Below the pieces are notes generated by a model. It did not search any database and was not told the DNA's origin. It saw only the letters and a list, made by a program, of their open reading frames with translations. From the NCBI GenBank assembly GCA_021737875.1, contig JAIPDD010000007.1, positions 1-40,159 of the forward strand: a stretch of 40,159 nucleotides of DNA, in the 5' to 3' direction. Below, one piece after another: positions 1 to 6,588 of the stretch; the first letter of the stretch is position 1, and the number at the start of each line of letters is the position of its first letter. The position numbers and the translations under genes are program-made. This DNA is from Sulfuritalea sp. GTDB lineage: Bacteria > Pseudomonadota > Gammaproteobacteria > Burkholderiales > Burkholderiaceae_C.

Positions 1-786
1 GACGACCAAGTGCCCGGCGCTGATGTAAGGGGCAGCCATCGCCAAGGGCAGGTTGCCCCCGCCTAATCCGCGCAACTGGGCCTCGAGCTTGGCCTGCATG
101 CTGCCGACCGTGAATACGTCTTGTCCGTGCAGCAAACCCAAGGTCATACCCACGCCCCGTTGCACCGAATCCGACACAGCCACCGCGCGGTGCTGCTGCA
201 AGGTGCTGTCACTCAAAGGCTCAGGGGCTTGTGCCAAGGGGTGGTGGGGCGCAACGGCATACACAAAGGCCGCAGTGCCAATGGGTTTGACATGCACGCC
301 CGCATGGGCAGAGGCATCGGCACCTACGCCGATGGCCAAATCGGCTTGCCCCAAGGTCAGGGCTTCAAATGTTCCTGAGAGCGTTTCTTCGCGCAGTCGC
401 AGCCGGGTTGGCGTGGCTTGCTGGAAAAAACTCTCGCACAACTCCAAGACCGTTGCTCGGGAAATGATCGCGTCAACGGCCACGGTGAATTGCGATTCCC
501 AGCCTGTGGCGACCCGCTTAACCCGGTTGGCCACGGCGTCAATGTCTTGCAGCAAGCGTTTGCCTTCGCGCAACAATTCCGCACCGGCTTCCGTGGGTTT
601 GGCCTGTCGGGAACTGCGGTCGTACAGCAAAACGTCTAAGGCGTCCTCCAGTTGCCGGATGCGGTAGGTCAAGGTACTGGGAACCAAGCCCAAGTTCCGA
701 GCCGCACCTGCAAAACTGCCCGTGGCTTCGATGGTTTGAAGCATGGCGAAGGTCTCGGGGGTTAACAGTTCTTGGGCAGATTGCAT
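1..786 (-). CDS. LysR-family transcriptional regulator (3' end cut by window edge)
   Basis: This gene is open from position 786 to the left edge (262 codons, no stop), so it is missing from the ORF track and lacks its C-terminus. The reverse-complement translation begins MQSAQELLTPETFAMLQTIE. The first ~60 residues form a LysR-type winged helix-turn-helix (GSFAGAARNLGLVPSTLTYR, then IRQLEDALDVLLYDRSSR). A co-inducer-binding domain follows (for example TLGQADLAIGVGAD), placing it in the LysR substrate-binding fold. The ATG at 786 is the natural start because the HTH begins right after it. No good Shine-Dalgarno is visible. It is divergent from the pirin/DoxX/flavodoxin operon across an 88-bp gap. 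LysR proteins usually control the neighbouring divergent operon and themselves, so that operon is the likely target. The inducer is unknown. The family call is secure; the target is inference. Confidence 0.93.
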   Translation of the reverse strand, partial: MQSAQELLTPETFAMLQTIEATGSFAGAARNLGLVPSTLTYRIRQLEDALDVLLYDRSSRQAKPTEAGAELLREGKRLLQDIDAVANRVKRVATGWESQFTVAVDAIISRATVLELCESFFQQATPTRLRLREETLSGTFEALTLGQADLAIGVGADASAHAGVHVKPIGTAAFVYAVAPHHPLAQAPEPLSDSTLQQHRAVAVSDSVQRGVGMTLGLLHGQDVFTVGSMQAKLEAQLRGLGGGNLPLAMAAPYISAGHLVV

Positions 787-809
787 GAGAAAAGCATTTG
801 AGTTGAATT

Positions 810-832
810 AAATTGAATGATGCCATCAATTT
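810..832. promoter_or_regulatory. Inverted repeat, candidate LysR operator
   Basis: A perfect 7-bp inverted repeat AAATTGA-N9-TCAATTT lies in the gap between the divergent LysR and pirin genes. A further TTGAAT copy at 803-808 sits exactly 10 bp (one helical turn) before the TTGAAT at 813-818. Paired AT-rich dyads in a divergent intergenic region are typical LysR binding sites. The exact T-N11-A symmetry of the textbook LysR box is not met, so the assignment stays provisional. Confidence 0.5.
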
Positions 833-874
833 CCAAGGGGTGTTTGTTTTTCTTTACAGGCTACATTCCTACCC

Positions 875-1576
875 ATGTTGACCTTACGCACCTCCTCTGA
901 ACGCGGCTTCGCCGACCACGGCTGGCTCAAATCCTTCCACAGCTTCTCATTTGCGGGCTATTACGACCCCCAATTCATGGGCTGGGGCAATTTGCGGGTG
1001 GTCAATGAAGACCGCATCGCCCCGGGTACCGGCTTTGGCACCCACGGCCACCGTGATATGGAAATCATCAGCTATGTCTTGTCGGGCGAATTGGCCCACA
1101 AAGACAGCATGGGCAATGTCAAAGGGATTCCGCCTGGGGACGTTCAGCGCATGAGCGCAGGCAGCGGCGTTCAGCACAGCGAGTTCAACCATGCACAAGG
1201 TGCGCAAACGCACTTTCTCCAAATTTGGATTGAGCCCAATGTGCGCGGCATCGAACCCAGCTACGAGCAAAAAACCTTTACGGCACCCGAAAAATCTGGC
1301 GCCTTGCGCTTGGTCGCTTCGCCTACGGGTGACCAAGGCGCAGTATTGATCCACGCCGATGCCCGCATGTACAGCGGTCTTTTCGATGCCGACCAAACCG
1401 CAAGTCTTAGCCTTGATGCCCATCGCAAAGCCTATGTCCAAGTTGTCCGCGGAGCGCTGTGTGTCAATGGCCTTGCGATCACAGCCGGTGACGCTTTGTT
1501 GATTGAAGATGAAACACAACTCACTTTTTCACAAGGCCAAGACGCTGAAGTCTTGGTCTTTGATCTCGCCCCTTGA
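875..1576 (+). CDS. Pirin family protein (YhhW-like)
   Basis: The product is 233 aa, full length for the YhhW subgroup of bicupin pirins. The N-terminal cupin carries the metal-binding pattern: H57 and H59 in GTHGHRDMEI, then the His-x-Glu of SGVQHSEFNH near residues 100-102. The FAGYYDPQFMGWGNLRVVN stretch is a pirin hallmark. Some bacterial pirins have quercetin 2,3-dioxygenase activity in vitro, and others bind metabolic enzymes. The physiological reaction here cannot be read from sequence. It is the first gene of an operon with doxX and a flavodoxin-like gene and is divergent from a LysR regulator, which suggests a quinone, electrophile or redox-stress response. The ATG at 875 has no Shine-Dalgarno and follows a TACATT hexamer by 7 nt. 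Confidence 0.93.
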   Translation: MLTLRTSSERGFADHGWLKSFHSFSFAGYYDPQFMGWGNLRVVNEDRIAPGTGFGTHGHRDMEIISYVLSGELAHKDSMGNVKGIPPGDVQRMSAGSGVQHSEFNHAQGAQTHFLQIWIEPNVRGIEPSYEQKTFTAPEKSGALRLVASPTGDQGAVLIHADARMYSGLFDADQTASLSLDAHRKAYVQVVRGALCVNGLAITAGDALLIEDETQLTFSQGQDAEVLVFDLAP

Positions 1577-1602
1577 TTTTTAACCCCCGAAGAAAGAAAA
1601 CC

Positions 1603-2010
1603 ATGTTTGATAAATCCCAAAACCTGTTTGCGCTGATCGCCCGTGTCTTGATGGCTGCGCTGTTTTTACCTGCAGGTATCGCAAAAATAGCCGGCTTTGC
1701 GGGCACCGTCGGCTACATCAGCTCAGTGGGATTGCCTATGCCCGAACTCGGCGCAGCCATTGCCGTGGTCGTTGAAGTGGTCGGTGCTTTGGCACTCTTG
1801 TTCGGTTTCCAAACCCGTTGGGCGGCTTTGCTGATGGCGGTTTTCACCGTGGTTGCCGGCGTGTTTTTCCATGCATTTTGGAACGCCGCGCCTGAAGCCA
1901 TGCAGATGCAACAAATCATGTTCATGAAAAACATCGCGATTGCTGGCGGCTTGTTGGCACTTACCGCATTTGGCGCAGGCCGTATCAGCCTTGACGCGCG
2001 CAAATCTTAA
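1603..2010 (+). CDS. DoxX family membrane protein
   Basis: The product is a 135-aa integral inner-membrane protein with four hydrophobic helices, at roughly residues 7-27, 47-67, 70-92 and 108-127. The LIARVLMAALFLPAGIAKI opening is characteristic of DoxX/YphA-like proteins. The ORF track extends the frame upstream to 1573, but that adds an implausible arginine/lysine-rich leader. The ATG at 1603 is preceded by purine-rich AGAAAG and gives the family-typical N-terminus. It lies 26 bp after the pirin stop and 30 bp before the flavodoxin-like gene, so the three are very likely co-transcribed. DoxX proteins are repeatedly found in redox-stress operons (the DoxX name comes from archaeal quinol oxidase). 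A precise biochemical role is not established for this subgroup. Confidence 0.9.
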   Translation: MFDKSQNLFALIARVLMAALFLPAGIAKIAGFAGTVGYISSVGLPMPELGAAIAVVVEVVGALALLFGFQTRWAALLMAVFTVVAGVFFHAFWNAAPEAMQMQQIMFMKNIAIAGGLLALTAFGAGRISLDARKS

Positions 2011-2040
2011 TTCATCCCCATTTTTTACCCCGGAGTTTTC

Positions 2041-2574
2041 ATGACCCAATCTGTTGTTATTTACCATTCTGGCTACGGCCACACCCAGCGCTTGGCGCAA
2101 TCGGTTGCAGAGGGCGCCAACGCCCAACTCATCGCGATTGATGCCGGCGGCAATATCACCGAATCGGATTGGGCTGCTTTAGACGCTGCCGACGCGATTG
2201 TGATGGGCTCACCCACATACATGGGCTCGGTGTCATGGCAGTTCAAGAAGTTTGCCGACGCATCGTCCAAGCAATGGATGAGTGGCGCATGGAAAGACAA
2301 AGTGGCCGGTGGTTTCACCATCTCCGCGAATTTGAGCGGCGACAAGCTCTCTACGCTGCAGTACTTCATCACCTTGTCCATGCAACTCGGCATGGTCTGG
2401 GTGGGCCAAGCCATTCCTAACGATGGCACGGTCAACCGTCTCGGTTCTTCCTCTGGCCTGATGGCCCAGGTGGGACCTACCAGTCCCGCTGCTGACATTC
2501 CCCAAGGCGACTTGGATACGGCGAAGGCCTATGGCGCACGGGTTGCGCAGATGGCGGCGAAATTGCGGGGGTAA
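2041..2574 (+). CDS. Flavodoxin-fold NAD(P)H-dependent oxidoreductase (WrbA/FMN reductase type)
   Basis: The product is 177 aa with a flavodoxin fold. The N-terminal beta strand and phosphate loop YHSGYGHTQRL (residues ~8-18) bind FMN phosphate. A second FMN-contact segment, MGSPTYMGSVSWQFKKF, lies near residues 60-76. The C-terminal half has GLMAQVGPTSPAAD, comparable to the GG-containing loop of WrbA-type quinone reductases. The likely reaction is two-electron reduction of quinones or related electrophiles by NAD(P)H, in the cytoplasm. The ATG at 2041 has a good CGGAG ribosome-binding site 5-6 nt upstream. It closes the pirin-doxX operon and is followed by a strong terminator hairpin. It is shorter than classical WrbA (~200 aa), so a specific gene name is not assigned. 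Confidence 0.88.
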   Translation: MTQSVVIYHSGYGHTQRLAQSVAEGANAQLIAIDAGGNITESDWAALDAADAIVMGSPTYMGSVSWQFKKFADASSKQWMSGAWKDKVAGGFTISANLSGDKLSTLQYFITLSMQLGMVWVGQAIPNDGTVNRLGSSSGLMAQVGPTSPAADIPQGDLDTAKAYGARVAQMAAKLRG

Positions 2575-2626
2575 TTCCTTTCGGTTTTTGACCAAAGCAG
2601 TCCTGTAGCGGGGCTCGAACGTAAAG

Positions 2627-2674
2627 TGGGTGGTATGCGTGACAATCCTTGTCACACAGACCACCCATTTTTTA
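2627..2674 (+). terminator. Strong two-tier hairpin terminator after the pirin operon
   Basis: The outer arms TGGGTGGT (2627-2634) and ACCACCCA (2660-2667) are perfectly complementary. Inside, GTGACAA (2639-2645) pairs with TTGTCAC (2649-2655) around a TCC loop, and a run of six T follows. This is a textbook rho-independent terminator for the operon ending at 2574. It abuts the next gene unusually closely: the exporter ATG is only 6 nt after the T run. Confidence 0.85.
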
Positions 2675-2680
2675 TTCACG

Positions 2681-4468
2681 ATGCATCCCCTCAAAAAACT
2701 TCTCAGCTACGCCAGCGCCTACCGCCGTGATTTCCGTATTGCGGCCCTGTATTCGGTGCTCAATAAGTTTTTTGACATCTTGCCCGAGGTATTGATCGGC
2801 GCAGCGGTTGATGTGGTGATCAAGGGAGACCAGAGTTTTTTAGCCCGCAATGTCTTGGGCTCCTTCGGCATTACCAGTACCTGGCACCAGTTGTTGGCGC
2901 TGGGCGCATTGAACGTGGTGATCTGGGGGGGCGAATCGCTGTTTCAGTACCTCTATGAGGTGAAGTGGCGCCAACTGGCGCAAGACATTCAGCACGATTT
3001 GCGTTTGGACACTTACGGCCACGTTCAAAAATTGGACATGGCGTATTTTGAAAACCAGCGCACCGGAAATTTGATGGCGATTTTGAACGATGACATCAAC
3101 CAAATGGAGCGTTTCTTGAACGGCGGGGCCAACCAAATCATCCAGGTGTTTTGTTCTTCCCTGATGATCAGCGCCGTGTTTTTTGCGCTTCAACCCGGCA
3201 TTGCCTTGATCGCGCTCTTGCCGGTTCCGGTGATTTTGTCTGGTGCATTTTGGTTTCAAAAGCGCTTGGCCCCGCGCTATGCGGAAGTGCGCGAGGCGGC
3301 AGGTGATGTGGGTGCGCGTTTGAACAACAACCTGCTGGGCTTGGCAACCATCAAAGCATTTGCTACCGAAGCGTTTGAAGCCGCGCACATTGGGCAGGCA
3401 AGCAACCGCTACCGCAGCGCAAACTCCAAAGCCATTCGGGTCAGTTCAGCCATCACGCCTGTGATTCGCATGGCGATTTTGAGCGGGTTTACCGCCACTT
3501 TGCTCTACGGCGGGTGGCTGACCCTGCACGGTGAATTGGCGGTGGGTGCGTATTCGGTGTTGGTGTTTCTAACCCAACGTTTGTTGTGGCCCATGACCGG
3601 CTTGGCCGATGTGGCCGACATGTACCAACGCTCGATGGCCGCCATTGACCGCGCTATGCAACTTTTGGGAACGCCCATCACCATTGCATACGAAGGCCAG
3701 CACTTTGACAAAACGAAAATTCAAGGGGAGTTGCGTTTTGAAAACGTCGGCTTTTCCTATGACAGCACCGACCCGGATGCCCCTACCGTTCAAGGGATTA
3801 ACCTCACCTTGGCCGCAGGGAAAACCACCGCATTTGTGGGATCCACGGGTTCAGGAAAGTCCACCTTGGTCAAACTCTTGTTGCGCTTTTATGCACCCCA
3901 ACAAGGGCGAATTTTGTTAGACGGCCAAGCCATCGACGCTTTGAACTTGCAAGACCTGCGCCGCTGTATAGGCTACGTGGCGCAAGATTCTTTTTTGACC
4001 GATGGCACGGTGGCAGAGAACATTGCTTACGGCTCAGACAACGCAAGCGAGGCGGCAATTGCAGACGCAGCCCGCGCGTCCGAATCCACCGAATTTATTG
4101 TGAAGCTGCCTTTGGGTTTTGCCACCCGCATCGGCGAGCGGGGGCAAAAGCTCTCGGGTGGCCAGCGTCAGCGCTTGGCGCTTGCCCGTGCCATTCTGAA
4201 AAACCCTCCGATTTTGATTTTGGATGAGGCTACGAGTGCGGTTGACAATGAAACGGAAGCTGCGATTCAACGTTCTTTGGACGTGGTGTCACGCAACCGC
4301 ACTACGATTGTCATTGCCCACCGACTCTCGACCGTACGCCAGGCCGATTGCATTCATTTGATGGAAGCTGGGCAGATTGTGGAGAGCGGAACGCATGAGG
4401 CCTTGGTCGCCCTCAATGGGGGGTATGCGGCCCTTTGGCGCTTACAAACAGGAGAACGATTGGTATGA
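2681..4468 (+). CDS. ABC exporter half-transporter (TM domain fused to ATPase, MsbA-like)
   Basis: The product is 595 aa, normal for an exporter with a fused membrane domain and nucleotide-binding domain. The first ~325 residues form a six-helix type IV exporter domain. The ATPase follows: Walker A GSTGSGKST near residue 387, signature LSGGQRQRL near 491, Walker B ILILDEATSAVD near 513 and the H-switch in VIAHRLST. The ORF track starts upstream at 2630, but that extension is encoded by the terminator hairpin, so the ATG at 2681 (MHPLKKLLSY) is preferred. There is no clear Shine-Dalgarno. The stop overlaps the ATG of the next gene (ATGA), implying translational coupling to an LplT-like carrier. 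It probably works as a homodimer in the inner membrane. Lipid or lipid-linked cargo is plausible from the neighbour, but the substrate is unknown. Confidence 0.92.
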   Translation: MHPLKKLLSYASAYRRDFRIAALYSVLNKFFDILPEVLIGAAVDVVIKGDQSFLARNVLGSFGITSTWHQLLALGALNVVIWGGESLFQYLYEVKWRQLAQDIQHDLRLDTYGHVQKLDMAYFENQRTGNLMAILNDDINQMERFLNGGANQIIQVFCSSLMISAVFFALQPGIALIALLPVPVILSGAFWFQKRLAPRYAEVREAAGDVGARLNNNLLGLATIKAFATEAFEAAHIGQASNRYRSANSKAIRVSSAITPVIRMAILSGFTATLLYGGWLTLHGELAVGAYSVLVFLTQRLLWPMTGLADVADMYQRSMAAIDRAMQLLGTPITIAYEGQHFDKTKIQGELRFENVGFSYDSTDPDAPTVQGINLTLAAGKTTAFVGSTGSGKSTLVKLLLRFYAPQQGRILLDGQAIDALNLQDLRRCIGYVAQDSFLTDGTVAENIAYGSDNASEAAIADAARASESTEFIVKLPLGFATRIGERGQKLSGGQRQRLALARAILKNPPILILDEATSAVDNETEAAIQRSLDVVSRNRTTIVIAHRLSTVRQADCIHLMEAGQIVESGTHEALVALNGGYAALWRLQTGERLV

Positions 4469-5802
4469 AAACGACGCAGACTAGTGATCCCAGTGCGCCT
4501 TCGGGACAATTCGCTTTGCTTTTACAGCAGCGCTTTGCTCCATTTTTTTGGACGCAATTTAGCGGCGCGGCCAACGACAACGTATTTAAATTTGCATTCA
4601 CCGTGATGGTGACTTACCAACTGTCTGTCGATTGGCTGCCGCCTTCGCTGGCTGGTTTGGTGATCGGCGCTCTCTTTATCCTGCCCTATGTCCTTTTTTC
4701 TGCCAGCAGCGGGCAACTGGCTGACAAATGGGACAAAGCGCGGCTCATGCGGCTTGTCAAAAATCTAGAAATTGCCATCATGGCCTTGGCAACCATTGGG
4801 TTTATGCAGGGCAATGCGGCCATCTTGCTGCTTTGCACTTTTTTGATGGGTTGCCATTCCACCTTGTTTGGCCCGGCTAAATTTGCCTATCTTCCAGACG
4901 CCTTAAGCGACCAAGAACTGGTCGGGGGCAATGGCATGGTGGAGATGGGAACCTTTGTTGCTATCTTGCTTGGCAATATGGTGGGCGGCGTGTTGGTGGC
5001 CATTCCTGAAGTGGGCCCCGCGGTGGTGGCAGTTGCCTGTGTCCTCTTTGCTGTTCTCGGGAGAATCGCTGCCGGTCGAATTCCGATTTACCCGGCCACA
5101 GCGCCCGATTTGCGCCTGGATTGGAACCCTTTTTCTCAAACCTTGAAAAACATCCAGATGGCGCGGCTCGACCCCATGGTGTTTCGCTCTTTGCTGGCCA
5201 TCAGCTGGATGTGGTTTTTTGGTGCTGTGTTTTTAAGCCAGTTCCCCGCCTTTGCTAAAGAGGTTTTGCATGGCAATGCGCAGGTAGCTTCTTTGCTCTT
5301 GGTGGTTTTTTCTGTCGGGGTGGGTATTGGGGCCTTGCTATGCGAAGGCTTGAGCCGAAGAAAAAATGCGTTGGGCTTAGTTCCGCTGGGCGCATTGGGC
5401 ATGAGCGTATTTGCGATTGATTTGTACTTCGCATCACGCGGCTTGCCTCCAGCGCCCCTCATGGACTTTGCGACTTTTGTCATGCAACCCGCCCATTGGC
5501 GCATCATGGCGGATTTGGGATTGATGAGCTTATTTACGGGGCTTTACAGCGTGCCCATGTACGTTGTGATTCAACAGCGCAGCCAAGCGTCGCACCGCGC
5601 CCGCATCATTGCGGCCAATAACATCATCAACGCGCTCTTTATGGTGGCCAGCTCGCTCATTGCGGGCGCCTTGCTCACATCAGGCTTCTCTATTCCCGAG
5701 GTTTTTATGCTGACCGGTTGCGTGAACCTGGTGTTTTCAGCTTACGTTTTTTGGCGGGTTCCGGATTACTGGAACGGCTTTATTGCGTTGTTTAAGACTT
5801 AA
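4465..5802 (+). CDS. MFS transporter, LplT-like (lysophospholipid transporter family)
   Basis: The product is a 445-aa polytopic protein with about 12 hydrophobic helices. The opening [17 protein letters not shown] and the segment [20 protein letters not shown] resemble LplT (lysophospholipid transporter) and the carrier half of MFS-acyltransferase fusion proteins. LplT flips lysophospholipids inward across the inner membrane for re-acylation. Here the frame stops right after the last helix at VPDYWNGF, so no acyltransferase domain follows. The start is the ATG at 4465, with GGAGAA nine nt upstream; its ATGA overlaps the exporter stop. The ORF-track start at 4435 lies inside the exporter coding region and has no support. 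Its 3' end overlaps the convergent trhO gene by 11 nt. The MFS call is firm; a phospholipid substrate is inference from family resemblance. Confidence 0.88.
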   Translation: MKTTQTSDPSAPSGQFALLLQQRFAPFFWTQFSGAANDNVFKFAFTVMVTYQLSVDWLPPSLAGLVIGALFILPYVLFSASSGQLADKWDKARLMRLVKNLEIAIMALATIGFMQGNAAILLLCTFLMGCHSTLFGPAKFAYLPDALSDQELVGGNGMVEMGTFVAILLGNMVGGVLVAIPEVGPAVVAVACVLFAVLGRIAAGRIPIYPATAPDLRLDWNPFSQTLKNIQMARLDPMVFRSLLAISWMWFFGAVFLSQFPAFAKEVLHGNAQVASLLLVVFSVGVGIGALLCEGLSRRKNALGLVPLGALGMSVFAIDLYFASRGLPPAPLMDFATFVMQPAHWRIMADLGLMSLFTGLYSVPMYVVIQQRSQASHRARIIAANNIINALFMVASSLIAGALLTSGFSIPEVFMLTGCVNLVFSAYVFWRVPDYWNGFIALFKT

Positions 5803-6535
5803 GCGCTACTTTTTCCAAATCGGACCCGAGCGCGCGGCGTTCGTCAAACACAAAACAACCGCCGCTGTAGTGCTTGCCATCGGTTTCCTCAAAGTATTTG
5901 AGAATGCCGCCTTCGAGCTGGTACACGTTCTCTAACCCTTCTTCGCGCATCAAGATGGCGGCTTTTTCGCAACGGATGCCGCCCGTACAAAAACTCACAA
6001 TGGTTTTGCCAACGAGCTCGGCTTTGTGGGCCCGCAGGGCGTCCGGAAATTCGGTGAACTTGGTGATGCGCCAGTCGATGGCGTTGTCAAACGTTCCTTC
6101 ATCGACCTCAAACGCGTTGCGCGTATCCAGGGTGACCACGGGCCGGCCTGCGTCATCGGTTCCTTGGGCGAGCCAACGCCTGACGGTTTCAGCAGGCACG
6201 GCAGGCGCGCGGCCTTGGGCCGGTGCAATGGCCGGGTGGTTCATGCGAATGATCTCACCTTTAACTTTCACCCGCATTTTTTTGAACGGCTGGGTCTCTG
6301 ACCAACTTTCTTTGGGTGCAATATCAGCAAACCGCGGATCAGCATGCAACTGGGCTACAAAGTTAAGCACATCCGCAGGGGGGCCGGCTAAAAACAAATT
6401 AATGCCTTCCTCAGCCAGCAAAATAGTCCCTTTGAGCTGCAAAGCCTGGGCGCGGGCGAGAAAAAGTTCCGCAAGGGCGTGGGTATCCACAAGCGGGGTA
6501 AATTTGTAGGCAGAGATGTTAAGAATGGTGTTCAC
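5792..6535 (-). CDS. trhO: tRNA uridine(34) hydroxylase, rhodanese-like
   Basis: The product is 247 aa of the YceA/TrhO family. An N-terminal acylphosphatase-like domain (ILNISAYKF, then [16 protein letters not shown]) precedes a rhodanese domain. The catalytic loop [12 protein letters not shown] (active Cys near residue 183) is the family signature. TrhO performs oxygen-dependent hydroxylation of U34 in a set of tRNAs, the first step toward 5-methoxyuridine or 5-carboxymethoxyuridine. Translation begins at a GTG (6535). A good promoter is visible: TTCACA (6572-6567), 18-bp spacer, TAAAAT (6548-6543). It would start transcription within 1-2 nt of the GTG, so the mRNA may be leaderless. It is divergent from dnaE and ends convergent with the MFS gene, overlapping it by 11 nt. 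Confidence 0.94.
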   Translation of the reverse strand: MNTILNISAYKFTPLVDTHALAELFLARAQALQLKGTILLAEEGINLFLAGPPADVLNFVAQLHADPRFADIAPKESWSETQPFKKMRVKVKGEIIRMNHPAIAPAQGRAPAVPAETVRRWLAQGTDDAGRPVVTLDTRNAFEVDEGTFDNAIDWRITKFTEFPDALRAHKAELVGKTIVSFCTGGIRCEKAAILMREEGLENVYQLEGGILKYFEETDGKHYSGGCFVFDERRALGSDLEKVALKS

Positions 6536-6542
6536 AGGGGGG

Positions 6543-6572
6543 ATTTTACGGAGCCCGGGCCGGGCTTGTGAA
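6543..6572 (-). promoter_or_regulatory. trhO promoter (TTCACA-N18-TAAAAT)
   Basis: On the minus strand TTCACA (5 of 6 match to the -35 consensus) is separated by 18 bp from TAAAAT (5 of 6 match to -10). The predicted start of transcription is about 7 nt further, at the GTG start codon of trhO. The spacer is filled by the palindrome listed separately. Confidence 0.6.
6552..6566. promoter_or_regulatory. Perfect palindrome in the trhO/dnaE divergent promoter
   Basis: AGCCCGG-G-CCGGGCT is a 15-bp dyad with perfect 7-bp arms. It occupies the spacer of the trhO promoter and the -35 position of the dnaE promoter, so a dimeric regulator bound here could act on both genes. The protein that would bind is unknown. 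A GC-rich hairpin in short RNA is the alternative reading. Confidence 0.5.
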
Positions 6573-6576
6573 AACC

Positions 6577-6582
6577 TACAAT
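6577..6582 (+). promoter_or_regulatory. dnaE -10 element (TACAAT), 6 nt before the start codon
   Basis: TACAAT matches the sigma-70 -10 consensus at five of six positions and ends 6 nt before the dnaE ATG at 6589. Transcription would begin at or within a nucleotide of the ATG, implying a leaderless mRNA. No convincing -35 lies 16-18 bp upstream, where the palindrome sits instead. Confidence 0.5.
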
Positions 6583-6588
6583 GCTTGG

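Noticed and set aside
947-1519. 190-aa minus-strand ORF opposite the pirin gene
   Set aside because: Antisense shadow; the pirin frame has the conserved metal ligands.
5874-6509. 211-aa plus-strand ORF opposite trhO
   Set aside because: A shadow of trhO with Ser/Ala-rich composition and no domain; trhO has all catalytic motifs.
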